Below are positions 41,409 through 55,274 of a stretch of 64,000 nt of DNA, piece by piece. The translations under genes and the position numbers were made by a program. Under the pieces are notes generated by a model, which saw only the letters and a list, made by a program, of their open reading frames with translations, searched no databases and was not told the origin of the DNA. How positions within the stretch are numbered: position 1 is the first letter of the stretch; each line of letters begins with the position of its first letter. The stretch comes from Chrysomallon squamiferum (Eukaryota > Mollusca > Gastropoda > Neomphalida > Peltospiridae): contig CM022670.1 in assembly GCA_012295275.1 (NCBI GenBank), positions 37,402,189 through 37,466,188 on the forward strand. Direction: 5' to 3'.

Positions 41409-44077
41409 CTATACCATTCGCGGGGCATTGATATACAAAGGATCTTTTGTTTTGTCATATGGCTCTATTTGCCATTCAGTGTTCTGAGTGATGAATTTTA
41501 TAATTAGCTTGTAAATAGTGTGCTTAGCTTTGATTTCTACAGTCATGGCTATAAAAAATGAGACAAAAAACAGCACCCCACATGTTAGTGTCATAATCTC
41601 TTCTGGTGAAAGTTCTACCTTAGTTTTCACCATTGTGTTTATCTGTCCCTCGTCAGACAGGAAGCAGAGGACGGTGACAATGGCACAGGCAACCATGATC
41701 AGCACACTGAGGAAGAATGTTATGTGCAGACATTTGTCTCGCTGACTCACTCGAGGAAGATGCCATCGACTAAACTGTAACAAAACAAAAAAAAAAAAAG
41801 AAGAAAAATTAACTTCTTAAAACATCAGTTTTAAATTATATGATTAACTGCATACAAAGATAAAGAAACTACCCTTATAAAAAAAAAAAATAACAACAAC
41901 CTTGCCATACTTATATTACAAACCATTCAGAGAGATGTTGAGAGAGATGATGGGTTTTCCCCTTATTCACACTTTGTTCCTTTCATTTTTCATTCTGATT
42001 CTTTCATAAGCCCCTAACAGGGTTTACAGATTTTTCTCATCTTCGGGGACATCAGCACATGACTTGACTGAAGCAGTCAACTACTTTTGGTCCTCCCATC
42101 AATCTTTTCTGGAAACCTGGTGTGAAAAATAAACATTGTTTAGTCAATGTGCTCATCTGAACGTTCAAGAGTACATCAATACACAAGCCTGAACGTTCAG
42201 AACGTGTTGACCAGGTAGCAGGAACATTCCCAACAACACAACTGAAAACAAGAAGCTTGACACCAACTTTACCTACAGACAAAAGATTTGGGGAGTAAAC
42301 TGATGAAAAAATTAAGCTTCTGCACATGTATAATCAAATGCAAGCTGTTTTGAAATATGTAATTGGTATCAATAAACCCATATCTGTTTATGTATGTGCT
42401 GAATTTTTCAATTAATTTGAAACATCAGTTTTCAAGAAATTCATCTCTTCATTTTGCTATTTAAAGGTAGAATTGTTGTATTATCTTTATTTGCTTGGTA
42501 ATAGATTTTTTTTCTGTTTTGTGTTTTACATTTAATGAAATTTAGCTAATTCACTGCACTTGTTAAATGAAACAACTTCCTTGAAAAGATTGAAAAAAAA
42601 GAGAAAAAAAATGTTTTACACCACAATAAGCCAGTACTGGTTTTATGTCATTACATTCTTTGTGTTGTTATAATTATAATTGTCACAAAAATGTATTACT
42701 TTTCTCTAAAGTCTGAAAGAGATACCATCATCATACTCTAGTTGTTAATTTTTAAGGATGCATTTTGCTATATTTGGGCCAAAACAAAAAGCTATGCCAT
42801 GAAGAAAGTAACTGCTAAAAGAATAAAAATAAAATGAGCAAATAGTACATGATGACGTTTTTCAAATGGATCTTTTAGGAAAACCACATTCACATCCTTG
42901 CATAATGCTGGAAATGTAAAATGTCGAGTATTTAATTTCACAATATTCATCAAGGTTATTACCTTAAATCGTTTGTGCCGAACATACTGGAAATGACAAA
43001 GTTCACACTTAGGTGTTCTTTTGCTTTTCCGTGAGCAAATTTCTATCCACTTCTGGAAACAGTTTAAAAAAAAAAAAAAAACGATTTATTCACAAATGTT
43101 AAAACTTTTTATAAACAATTTCAAGAATGCGAAATATTTAACAGCCATTATTTGGATATACATCTGAATCTCATAAAATAATTCTGTAGCAGGGATAAAA
43201 CTGATTTCATCTGCTTTCTCAGAAATACTTAATTTGTACAAAAAACAATTACTTTTATAATTTGATTATTTGCCATGACAGATTTTTTGTCTAATTTTAA
43301 TGATAGGAATTAAAAGGCATTATATATAATAAATACAAAATATCTTGAATATTTAACAATATCAGTAACAGTAAAACTTACCAAAAGGCATGTATAATGC
43401 ACAAAGTGCAGTGATCCAGAACATCGACATGGCGAAAACATGATGTCATCAGTGTCACTAGGAGATTGGCATATCCGACACAGCGGCCATAAATCGGTGC
43501 CTGTGTCCGAAGCAGTTGACCAGTACTTCTTAGCAGGAACTGGAGTAACACTGGCACTCGTTAAACAACTGTGAAGATCAGAATTTCCAACTAATTCACT
43601 GGAAATAAAGTCTCTGATTGGAAGTGGAATGCTTGCAGAGCTTGAACGGTAACTCTGATAATCAAATGTTCCTGCACTTAGCTGTGCAAGCATGAGCTTT
43701 TTTGCAGGGAGAGGAGTGACATTAGGCGTCAGAGAGCCATCTGATTCTGAATCACTGTCCGATAGAGATTTGGCAGATGTAAACACTTGTTCACCTACAC
43801 GATTGAGTTGTTCTATTTGAATAGATACAAACTGAGGTTCATAGTTTTGTATACTGTGGTTTGAATAATGAGGTGGTGAAGTGCTATCCAATGAATCTCC
43901 ATCTGGGATACGACTGTTGACTAAAGGATCATTTTCTGTAGATTCATCCTTACTGTCCTCAGTATTTTCCTCTGAGGTTGTGTTATGAGTATTCAGACAA
44001 GGACTTGTATCATCCTGCTGACAGGATTCACACACCTGTGTGTTATCAGACATACTGGTGGATTTCTGTTGTTCCAT
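41409..44077 (-). CDS. RING-CH membrane E3 ubiquitin ligase (MARCH family, MARCHF1/8-like)
   Basis: Membrane-bound E3 ligase that transfers ubiquitin to cytosolic tails of membrane proteins, marking them for endocytosis and lysosomal sorting. Exons (minus): 44077-43382, 43052-42963, 41774-41409; phases agree, giving 383 residues. The first 190 residues are Ser/Asp-rich and probably disordered. The C4HC3 RING-CH finger begins at about residue 200 (CRIC, then CRCSGSLHFVHYTCL) and finishes in exon 2 (KWIE, then CELCHFQY). Exon 3 carries two hydrophobic segments at about 281-303 (FFLSVLIMVACAIVTVLCF) and 326-347 (IMTLTCGVLFFVSFFIAM), separated by a short polar loop, the usual MARCH topology with both ends cytosolic. 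The closest relatives I can name are MARCHF1/8; the paralogue is not settled, so no symbol is given. An acceptor 17 bases upstream of the ATG implies a 5'UTR exon. Confidence 0.88.
41935..42310. mobile_element. Possible degenerate inserted element in the MARCH intron
   Basis: Within the intron between MARCH exons 2 and 3, this block is GC-richer than the flanks and carries a 91-codon minus-strand open frame with no recognisable domain. It contains two copies of the palindrome TGAACGTTCA (42158-42167 and 42190-42199). No terminal repeats or target-site duplications were identified, so calling it a mobile element is speculative. Confidence 0.2.
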
Positions 44078-45171
44078 ATGTTATATTACCTGCAGGGGGA
44101 AAAAATAATCATAATTAAACAAGTTATTTTTATTATTATTAATTAAAAACAAGTTGAAGATATCCAGATTCATGAATTTGATAAATGTATGTATACAAAA
44201 CTGTGGAAATTAAAATCATATATGATGATCATATATTATCAAGATACTAATCAAAATATAAGTTTTCTAATAAATAACTGCTGTTAGTTATGAAACAGTT
44301 ATTATTTTTTTACTATTATATGTATTTTGTGGGTGAAAGAACTGGTTTGATCCATGTGACTGAACAACAAGAGTTTTAAACAATTATACTCTTGTAAATA
44401 CATTTGAGAATGTTTCACATGTAGTATTTACTGATATCCATTTTGAGGTAGTTATTTTACAGAAATGTTTCACTGGTAGAAAATTTGGGTTAATAAGTAA
44501 CAGCTCAAAAACTATTTTAAACAGATCTTTGTCAACTTAATTTTTATAGTATTGAACAGCAAAAACAGCTATAGTTGAGATCATTTAATCAAATCAATCC
44601 TTCAATGTTTTTGTTTTAAACGTTGAAGTGTATCAATAAATTGTTGTGGTTTTTTAATTAATAACCTGTAATCTAGTCACAAAGTATAGATGTCGATATT
44701 TTTTAATATTATTTTGGAAAAAGAAATGCAATAAAAAAAAACAAGAAAACAGTGGAAGTAAAACTGCTGTAACCTGAGTGGCTCTACAACAAAAAGAATT
44801 GGTTTCACTGGCAAGTTATTTGGATGGATACAAAATGTGTATTTGTATCACCACAGATAAACTTTTGATTAAATATTATCTCTGTTTACTTCATAGTACC
44901 CATGGATCTCTACTCTAGTCTAACAAATTCAAGCTAGCCATATGGAAACATGGATAATGGTAACAAGAATTTCATCCGAATAATTTGCAAAATATTTCAT
45001 AGATATTAATTATTACTACCTTAATTTTAATAGTTTTTGGGATGTAGCAGTAGTTAGTAGTTTATGGTGAAATCAATAACATATTCTCATTTCAATTTGC
45101 TATTCATTATTTTCAAACATTCAGACTTGCTTTACTGAACAGAACACTATTGTATTTAGTTACTTACCATA

Positions 45172-45211
<40 letters not shown>

Positions 45212-45592
45212 ACGGCTAAGGAGTTTAGTGAACAAATTACTAATCTTTAATCTAATTTTATTATATAATTTGAACTGAACATCACATCCACCTCAAATAA
45301 TTCACTGATTCCAGCTACAGCGTGAAAGAATAATCAAATTAAATGATTTAATATTTAATCATGATAAAGTAGTGCAAAGAAAACATCACCGATGAGCACG
45401 TAACAGACCGAAATACACAAAGGAAATGAATCGGTCAACTCAATGTGTCAAGCAATCAGCTGACATCAGAAAACCGCAGCCGATTTTCCGCTACAAACAG
45501 CTGATAAACTCAGTGACCCACTTTTGCATTACTAAGCATTCACTACATATATCAACTTATAATAAGCAGGACATATTTTAATTGTATCTTAC

Positions 45593-45715
45593 CGTTTTTT
45601 GTGTAAATTTATACATTTTTTTCCCCAACGATATCTCTAAACGAAATGTCCAATATTATGGTCGGATCCAGAATGCTCCAGATTTTCAACTCGTTTCAAC
45701 CAGTTTTCGCAGTAT
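45593..45715 (-). other. Probable 5'UTR exon of the MARCH gene
   Basis: A strong minus-strand donor (AAACG then GTAAGATAC) at 45593 pairs with the acceptor ending at 44095 just before the MARCH ATG. The transcription start is not visible, so the right end is a guess placed just below the CACGTG elements. The intron between (44095-45592) is AT-rich with (TA)n at 45176-45203. Confidence 0.45.
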
Positions 45716-45755
45716 CACGTGATTTCTATTTGTGCACGTGACCAAACCAATTTCT
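45715..45755. promoter_or_regulatory. Paired CACGTG E-boxes plus CCAAT word upstream of MARCH
   Basis: TCACGTGA at 45715-45722 and GCACGTGAC at 45734-45742 share the CACGTG core recognised by bHLH-ZIP factors (USF, MITF/TFEB, MYC-MAX). Their cores are 19 bases apart and are followed by CCAAACCAATT. The cluster sits just upstream of the inferred 5'UTR exon. Confidence 0.5.
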
Positions 45756-45888
45756 TCAGGCTTTTTCTGCAATAATCAGGTGTAAAATAAATAAATAAAT
45801 ACTTAATAATAACAATATTTTTGGATTCACTTTACAATTTATTTGCTATGTATATGATACCGTAATGCAAACATATTAATAAAAAAGA

Positions 45889-45889
<1 letters not shown>

Positions 45890-45928
<39 letters not shown>

Positions 45929-46143
45929 TTATTTTGGGGGAGTGGAAAGGGGTGCGAGGGGTTGGCAGATACGGATTTTTGCTTAGTGATATTAAACTAA
46001 TCTGGGGCGTGAAAAACAGTAGAATCAATCTCGTCAGCCTTCCCTTGGGACTTTCCCGATCCAGTTTATACTATAGACCAGTTTTTCAAAGGTTTAGGCA
46101 TTGGTTTTCTGTCCTATAGTTATGTATATACATACATACACAG

Positions 46144-46180
<37 letters not shown>

Positions 46181-46326
46181 ACGCCATAAAATCGTAAAAT
46201 AAAAGTGTCGAATACATGATCAAATAAAACAAATTCTTCCTTTCTTTCTTGCAAATTTTGGGTTAACGATTTTATACCAACAACAGTTTGTTACGTCATG
46301 CTTTTCGTTTTTTGTTTAATACGTTA

Positions 46327-46386
<60 letters not shown>

Positions 46387-47839
46387 ATGTAGTTAAAAAG
46401 CAAAACAAAACACAACTACATCAACAGCAATAAGATGCAAATTAATACTAAATACTGTATTGCTTGTAAAAATTAATAATCTCACATCAATTATTTACTA
46501 GAGAAAATGGCAGGGCTCTGCAATAATCAATTAGACTATAAGCCTGCAGTGTAGCAGTCTTTAACAGTTGCGATTATATAATATCGTACGTATGTAAGTA
46601 GGCTATATTCTTGTTTGCAGCGGCAACATCTTGATTATACCGACAACAAAGCAGCGTGAAGCATGACCCATAAAAGTATGCCAGCTTCAGCAAGAAGTAT
46701 GCAAGCAGAACCACAAAAGTACAACTTCAGGTGTAAACATTAATGCATTTCTTGAGGCCATAACTAGAGGACACTGACCCAGAATGCAAATAAGTTTAAC
46801 TTATTATTAGTTTGTACATGTAAGGGACTTCATTTCAAATGATTCATTTTGATTACCAATTGGCTGCGATGACGTGATGCATCTATATTAATTAAAAGTT
46901 AAATAAAGTTGTTATAAAGATAAATTTTCTTTTGTAAGTGCTTTGTGTTAAAGAATAAATAAATATATAATTATGTTCTGACATCTGACGATAAAGAAGT
47001 ACGAAAAGGGCACTACACCGACATTATAGTTACTAAGTTACTGGGTCAAAAGCTTATATAAATTTCAAATATTTAGATAGCATTGTTAGGGGTCATCCGT
47101 GATTTTTAACGTAAATGTTTAGTGGGAAGAGAAAACTCGGGCATTGCGAATTGACAGCAAGAACAGAAGAAAGGGGGTGGTGTCGATTCCCTGTTATTTG
47201 CTGAAAGCTTCAGTGTTGTTGCCGTAAATGTACCTAATTGTGTCAGATTCACTTTTCAGCGTGAAAAATCGTATGCGTCGGTAAATATATTAATGCGGTT
47301 AAATGTCTGAAAGTTAGAAGGGAGGTCACACGCATAAACCCATTTATTCCTGGATCAGTTAATGAATGTTTCTCAGCGACAAGATATCCTTAGGTTATCG
47401 TTACACAGCATATCAATTTAATGATTGTTGTTCAACCAACATTTCAATGAGCCATTTAAAATGCGTTTTCATATACTCTAAACGTTTTCGTATAATCCTC
47501 AATATAAATTCCCAAACTAAACAGTGCCTACAAATGATTATTAGTGTGTATTATTTGTGACGTTACCTCTTTTGAGTGCGTACTATTAGAAGATTAACTG
47601 TAAAAACGAAGAAGAAAAGTTAAGTGTTTGGACCGAAGGCTAGATTAAAAATATTTCATGGCTGTAGTTAATTACACTTTTATTAAAGGGTCATTTAAAC
47701 AATTAAAAGCATTATTAATTGGACAATAAATTATTAATTTAATCACTTTATATCCACAATGTAGTTTTAAACATGGCGGTTATCTGTGAAGGCGTGCTAA
47801 AAATAGGTTATTCTTATCATCTTATTTTTAAAATTTATT

Positions 47840-47908
<69 letters not shown>

Positions 47909-48420
47909 TTTTTTTTTTTTTTTTTTTTTTTTGAAACATAATTTTTAACTGGAAGATGACCAAGAAATAAAACAATCGATAAATTTTATTTATTTCATCC
48001 TGACGTGATCTTTTCGTGTTCCGTTTCAGTTTATCAACTTAAAAAAGCAACAACGAGTAACCATATTCAACTTCGATATTGGAGGGAGCGTTTTTGGGGT
48101 GTTTTTTTTTTTTTTTTTGACTCATTAAAGGACACGTAATTGTAACTTTTTAATAACTGTACACTTATAACGCAAGGATTCCTGAACATACTAACATTAA
48201 ATAATGCAACCCAGATTATGATTATAGGAGTTAATTATAGCTCATACGAGTAACTAAACATGATACTGCCGAAGATATTGTTAGTAATGGTTTGATAAAT
48301 AAATGTTTAATTATACCTGACTTAGTATCAAAATCAACGATTTTTCATGTTAATTGTACGTTTTGTATAGTGTGAAAAGAAACAAAAGAAAAACAACAAA
48401 ATTATTATAAATTTCAGAAT
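45890..48420. repeat. Intergenic region with (AAT)n, (CA)n and (TTA)n repeats
   Basis: No gene is supported between the MARCH promoter and the ABCD3 3' end. Simple repeats: (AAT)n 45893-45926, (CA)n 46146-46179, (AAT)n 46330-46384, (TTA)n followed by poly-T 47848-47932. Short ATG-to-donor frames at 46662 and 47774 are mentioned under findings only. Confidence 0.7.
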
Positions 48421-48423
48421 TAG

Positions 48424-49287
48424 TTTATTGCATAGATAAAAACCAGCAGTTAATTTACTTAAGCCCTTAAAATAATTTTTAATTAAAATAAAAAAGTATT
48501 ATAACCAATAATATTATGCTATCAAAAATTTGTCTTTAATAAATAACAAATAGTGGGAGAAAACAAAAAAAAATAATAAAAAGGATCTTTCATAGATGCA
48601 GTAATTTGTATAATTTATTATAAATATATATATTATTATATTTAATATTTCTTGTAATTTCTTTACATCTTTAATAAGTAATTAATGGCTTACACTAAAA
48701 TCACATTGCTCTTTATTTAAAATAAAACTAAAGAAATGGATTCAGATTGCTGATAGGTGCAAAAAATTACCAATAAACCAGTAAAATGCTAACATGTAAG
48801 AAAAATAGGTGCAGCTTTTTTTAAAAAAAAATAATAATAATAATAATAATAAAAAATAATAATAATAATGATAATAATAATAAAAAACCTATATATATAT
48901 GTGTCTATAAGCAAATCTTCAAAATGTATTATTTCTCTTTTACCAATTAATGAAACAATAAGTAATACAAAAAATCGGCTTTAACATGCAGAAATGTAAA
49001 GTAATTCAAATAACAGCAATAAAAAAGAAAACAATAAAATATAATCCATTAAGATTCCTGATTGCATTTTAAATAAAAATTGATTTAAGAAAATTATTTA
49101 TTACAAGGTTATTTAAATAAAACATTTATGTATAAATTTAGAAAATAGTGATTTGCAAATTTAACCACATTAAATTTTACACATTTTTGTAATTAACAAA
49201 ATAGTTTAAAAAAAAATCCCCCCTAAATTAAACAACATCAACCAAAAAAAAATGCCCTTACAACTGACCCTTCAAAAAAAGAGAAAA

Positions 49288-49319
<32 letters not shown>

Positions 49320-50350
49320 CAACCAACAAAGATATTAGGAAATATTTTTAAGTACATGCTTCTCATTTATAATTAAGTTGAAGCTGGAACAAAAGAAATA
49401 GATATACCTCAGTGCTCTACTTAACTGGTTTCAGATTTTTTTTTTTTCCTAGTTCCAGTCAAGGCCCCATGAGTACAATAAGAACATCTGTAAAGTTAAT
49501 TTGTATGATAACAGAGAGGTCTGTTTTTTTACTGTGTGAAACTGTAGGTTTTGTTCATATCAACATTATGCCGATATTTTATTTATCTTTTTATTTCCCT
49601 TCAATACAATGAACTGGGGATAAAACTCCCAGTATTTCATATTTCATTTTTTTTTTTTGTATGAGAGAACTTGCAAATTTTACTTAAACATTTTCTTTAT
49701 GAAACATTATCTGACTTTTTTTTTTTTTTAAATAGTTAGGTTCTGACATGTTCTTTTTTGTGATAAAAAAAAACTTTTTTGATAAATCTGCCTCAAAATA
49801 TTTTATGAAGTTTTTCTGATGTAGATTTATCCAACCCAAAATTAATGAATGTTTTGTTTTTGCAGTACAGTTCTCTTGCAGAGAAAATATTTTTCCAAAA
49901 TGTTAAATTAAAATATAAATAACACATTAAAAGAAAAATAAGTTGCCCCAAAATATGTTTTTGTGACAAGTAAATAACGAATAAATCCATGGATATTTCC
50001 AAAATGTAAAAACTGTCCATAGAAAATAATCTAATTAACATCATTAAATAATAACAATCAGCTTTTTAATTGTGTATAATTGTATAAAAAAAAAAATTAC
50101 TCTTATTTGTTCTGGTTCCTTCAAAATACTCAATTTCACATTTTTGTAAAATGTCACGGATTTATAACATCCCATGAGAACCACATCATACATCATCACA
50201 GTCTTAAAATTATCACACATCATCAATTTCACCCAGTTCTTCAGTATTTCTGTCTTCATATAAATATACATATACAGCTAAATAATAAAAAAAAAAATAT
50301 GATTTTAAAAGTAGCTTTTGAGGAAGAAAGAAACTACACATTCTGTGCCA
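48424..50350 (-). other. Presumed ABCD3 3'UTR with candidate poly(A) signal at 48424-48429
   Basis: About 1.9 kb after the ABCD3 stop without coding signal. A minus-strand AATAAA lies at 48424-48429. The stretch contains (AAT)n near 48832-48884 and a long A-run near 49285-49318. The real cleavage site could be much closer to the stop. Confidence 0.3.
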
Positions 50351-53300
50351 TCAAGATCCAAATTCCATTGTTTCTGGGGTGATAGCTTTGAAGTCAAACG
50401 AACCTCTTCCATCCATTTTCAAATAGTACTGAAATTAGAAAAAAAAAAACAAAAATGTTAGGAATAATAAAATATATTAATAAGCATATGTATATATATA
50501 TTTTTTTGATAATTTATTTATTTGCTATTTTGTGTATGTATATATAAAGAGAAACACAAAATATTTTGCTCTGGGTGTATTATTTTTTTTTTTTTCAAGA
50601 GCTACTATATTAAATACATTTTAAATATTTTCAATTTCATCAAACATCTGTCTTCCAACAGAAATGCTTAAGGAAAAATATTATTATACTGTTAAATACA
50701 AGTAAGAAGATATTAACCAACATAACATTAAATACCTCATGATGTTTCCATAATGATTTCCTGTGGGAAACGGTGAAAAGGGTAATTCCAACCTGAAAAG
50801 AAGAAAAAAAATATTATATTATGTTTTTGTGAGTAGAAAATATTACAAGAAAACTGAAACCTGTGATGTAATGTATGACATCATTTAATGATTAATTTCA
50901 GTTTATTTATTTTTGACTGAATTATTTTATTTTATATTTTTTTTTATTTCAGATTTATACATCTGTTTTGATTCCAGCGTGTATGTATCTGTATAAAAAT
51001 ATTTTCAATAAAATAATTTCATTTTGATAGGTAGTGGGTGTGATGCAATTGACTTACCTCCCTTGAATGTTGGTACATGTAACCTTCAACATCAACACTG
51101 ACTGCACTTGTACATTCATCCAGAATGGCAAATTGCGGCTTATGGTAAAACAACCTAGCCATCTGCAAAGTAAATAAGAAATAAAATGTCTGTTATATAA
51201 AGAAGCAATATTTAAGTTTTATTGATAAAATAAAGTGTCTAAATAATATTACTGTAAGTAGTTTTATTTAAAAAAACAAACCAAAAAACAACAACCAACC
51301 CAGCCATTTTTTTCCCTCCCACAAATCAGTAGGTTATAGACGGAAATAAACAAAAAAACTGACTGAAATACACTTACTGCTATTCTTTGTTTTTCTCCTC
51401 CACTCAAAACATCCATCCAATCCTGCAAAATATCCAACACAATTTCAAAAGATATCTGGTATTTTTAAAAGACTGAAGTGACAAAGTATATTCTAATTAA
51501 TATAATTATTAAAATTCTGAATATATAATTCTAAATAAATTTTAGTAACATTATCTTACTACTAAATAAAATATTTTACCTGTACTGACACCCAACCTCC
51601 TTCTCTATCCAGAATGTATCCAAGTTGAACCTGTTTGAAATAAATACACATGCAATTTAATCCACTGATTTTCACCATGCTAATTATGCTTTGTTTATCA
51701 TAATCTGTCTACTAAAGATAAAATATTTAAATCTATATTCCTACAATGAGGTCCAAGACAAAACAAATATTGCCTATGAATATTTTATTTAATTCATAAA
51801 CATGGCAAACAGAGGAATTTGACAGGCAGAAACATTTTTGTTCGTGTTAAAAAAAAAAGATGCTTAATTCTTAAACATAACCTTAATGTGTGTTTAAAAC
51901 AATACCTTATTTAAAATGTCCTCCAGATCAGCATCAGTGATTCCTCTCTTGAGCTGCTCCTCGTGTGTATGTGGGTAGATGACCTGGTCCCTTAGAGTGC
52001 CTATTGTCATGTATGGTCTCTTAAATATTCAAAAAAAAAAAAAAAAAAAAAGCCCCACAGAAATGAATATCAGATTCTATATAATAACGTTCTATTACAT
52101 CATACAATGAACAATTCTTAAAAGTTATATGTCACTTAATAAATTAAAGAAAAAAAAACAACCCATATGGCTTTGATGTTCTACATGATAAAATCAAATG
52201 AATATTGTTGTAGTTAATTTAACAGGTAATATAAAATTTTATATGACATTTTTGTAAAAGTGGGATAATATTTTTACACTGAAACAGCATCTTTTAACTT
52301 GATAAAAACCCACATACAAAGACAAACAAATAGCACCCCCAACATACTCTTTGTATAAAGAAACAAATATTAAAACATTAGTTATTTTATTTTCAACTCT
52401 TTTAGAAGTAAATATCTGCAATAGGTCACCTGTGGGATATAGAAAAGATTTCCTTTGGCAGGTTTAGTCAAAGTTCCACCAAACAGAGGCCATAGCTGAA
52501 AAAAAAACAATAATTTTAACAGTTGATAAAAACAGGAATAAATATGCCTAAAAATATAACAGGCGTCAAGTTCAGAAGAAAACTATTTTGAATAATACTA
52601 TTTTGTTTAAATTAATTAAACTTGGTAATAGTCATATTAAAGGTATTAATGTAATTGTAAACTGGAGTATACAGAACAATTAAATCAACTACAGGGTAGT
52701 TAATCCAAACTCACCTCTCCCAGAATTCTGAAAAGAGAACTTTTCCCACAACCATTAGGTCCACAAACCAGAACATTCATTCCAGATCTAACCTGAAATA
52801 ATGGTAAATATAAAAAAATAATAATAAACAATAATAAATATACATATACATATAATATATATATAATACATGCATTTAAAATAAAAATACAATTAGTACA
52901 GTTAAGGAAAAATTTTACCCCCTTAGATATATTAACCAAAATAGCATACAAATTAACAGATAAAGGATCTTTATAATTTCACTTACTTCAAAATTGAGTT
53001 CCTCCACCAAAACATCTCCATTTGGTGTCACAAGAGGGACCTTCTCAAACCTGTCACAGAACATTTAAAGTTTTACATTTCTGCTTCCAAAGTTGAAAAA
53101 TATGCATGAAAACATCTTTTAAACATTATTATCACAGCGGAATAAAATTAAATTAAGTATCTGCTAAACAAGTAAAACATAAAACATTTTTGTTAACAAA
53201 ACTGATGTAAAGTTTTAAAACATACAAAATGTATATTGACCTATTTATTTTTGCCATCAAATGTACATTTTCAGTTCAGATTAAAAATAAGTGAAGAAAA

Positions 53301-55207
53301 TAGAGAAAATTGTATAAAATGAAAAAAAAAAAAAAATTTAAAATTAAAATTTAAAAAAAAAAAAAAAAGTAAAATAATATTCTTACTTGATTATGTGATC
53401 TTGAATTACAATTGTCCCACTTCCAGGTCTGAGCAATGGTCTCTTTTCTTGTGACGAAGCTGAAAGTTTCATTTATTTATTATATTTTTCATATGCAAGA
53501 GAAAACCTTAGATTAGAAAAACGTAATAAATAACATGTTATTTTCATTTTTAAAATAATTTAAAAGAACATTAATTTACCCTAAGTTATCAGTGTCACAT
53601 GCTTTCGATACTGATTTTATGTTTTTGTTTGATATTACCAAATTCATGAATTGTAAAGATCTAATCATAAAAATTTAACCAAAAATGGAGTCATCAGGGG
53701 CTCCACTTTCCAATTTTGTTTAAATTTTCAATTTAGTATCATTTTAACTTGTTAAATAAACCAGAAAACTTACATTTCGAATGGCCATTGGTGACCATTG
53801 TTCTTTCATATCGTCCACTGTTGATATCATTCAGTACTTTGATCAGCTCTGTGACACGAGCAGTGAACCTAATTTGAAAAGATTTTTTTGTTAAATACAG
53901 TACTGGCAAAAATAAAAACCTATTTATTAAAAAAAAAAAAAAAAAAAAGGATAAAAAGTACACACATTGAGTAAATATGCCAATTAAATAATGAAATAAT
54001 AAATGATTTATTTATATATTAATTATAAATAAAATTAATAATAACAGTGCTTTGTGGTAGGTTTATTTTCTGTCTTATCTTCCATAGCTAATAACTGTTT
54101 ATTCAATATATATTCAAAAGGTGTTAAACAAAAAAATGGATAAATTCAGATTTATCATTCATTCCTGCATTGGATGAACTAAAAGAATAATTGTAACAGT
54201 ACAGAATTAAAAATGGCACGACATTATTCTTTTTAAAAATCTTTATAATTAAACACAACAAACAGTTCAGACATGGAATAGAGATTTTTAGTAACACACC
54301 CTGCAAGCCTGGTCATCTCTCTGCCTGCTAACACTATCCGCCCTATGGCTTCTGCCATCTTCACCAACATTCGGCCACTCTTGTAATAGTCCTGATGTTA
54401 ATGGGAAATGTATTCATTACATGTAAATATGTTCATTATGGAATATTCACACACTTTCTGGATTAGCTACAATTTTCCTTCAGATTTTTCGAAAAGATAA
54501 AAATTTACAGCTATTTTTAAGTATGCTTTTTAAACAATTAACAGCTAAAATTTTCCTATTGATAGTTTTATTATTTTAATTATAATTAATATTTGAATTC
54601 TTTTTTATTTTCTTCAAAGAATTATACTGACAGGTAAAAATTTTGAATGTATCTCATAAAAAATTTAAATGAAACTGACTTCCAGTAGTTCACTGTGTGA
54701 GCTGTGTAAGTGTCTTGGGTGAGCATGGTTCAGAAATGGCCGACTGACAACCAAATATCCCACAACAGTAGCAAGATCTGGAAAAACAGTATGCTGATAC
54801 ATCAGTAAATACAATAATCAGCATGCTGCAATCATAGATTAATTAAATCTTCAATGAACTCCCCCCCCAAAATTACTTGAATAACTGATTTTTTTACAAT
54901 TTCTAAAGAATTTTTTTTCTGCTGAAACAAAAATATCTAATATCATCATACTAGCTGTGACAAATTTTCATATCAGCTGTATATATTTGAATTTTGATGA
55001 TTTTGAGAACTGTTGTTTTAATCTTCTCAGATGAAACACAGTAAACAGTAACACTTACATTTTGCCACAACATTATCAACAAATCCCATTTGTAGACGGA
55101 AGAAAATGAACTCTCTCAAATGATGGATCTGTAATGACAAAGTTCAAAGGAAAAAAAAAATATTCTGGCTTCTAATATATCAGCAAACATTCTGACAGTT
55201 AAGATTA

Positions 55208-55274
<67 letters not shown>

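Noticed and set aside
42052-42327. 91-codon frame as a protein gene in the MARCH intron
   Set aside because: No recognisable domain and no splice context; kept only as a composition island.
45934-46119. 61-codon plus-strand frame
   Set aside because: Weak composition, flanked by microsatellites, no splice sites and no family resemblance.
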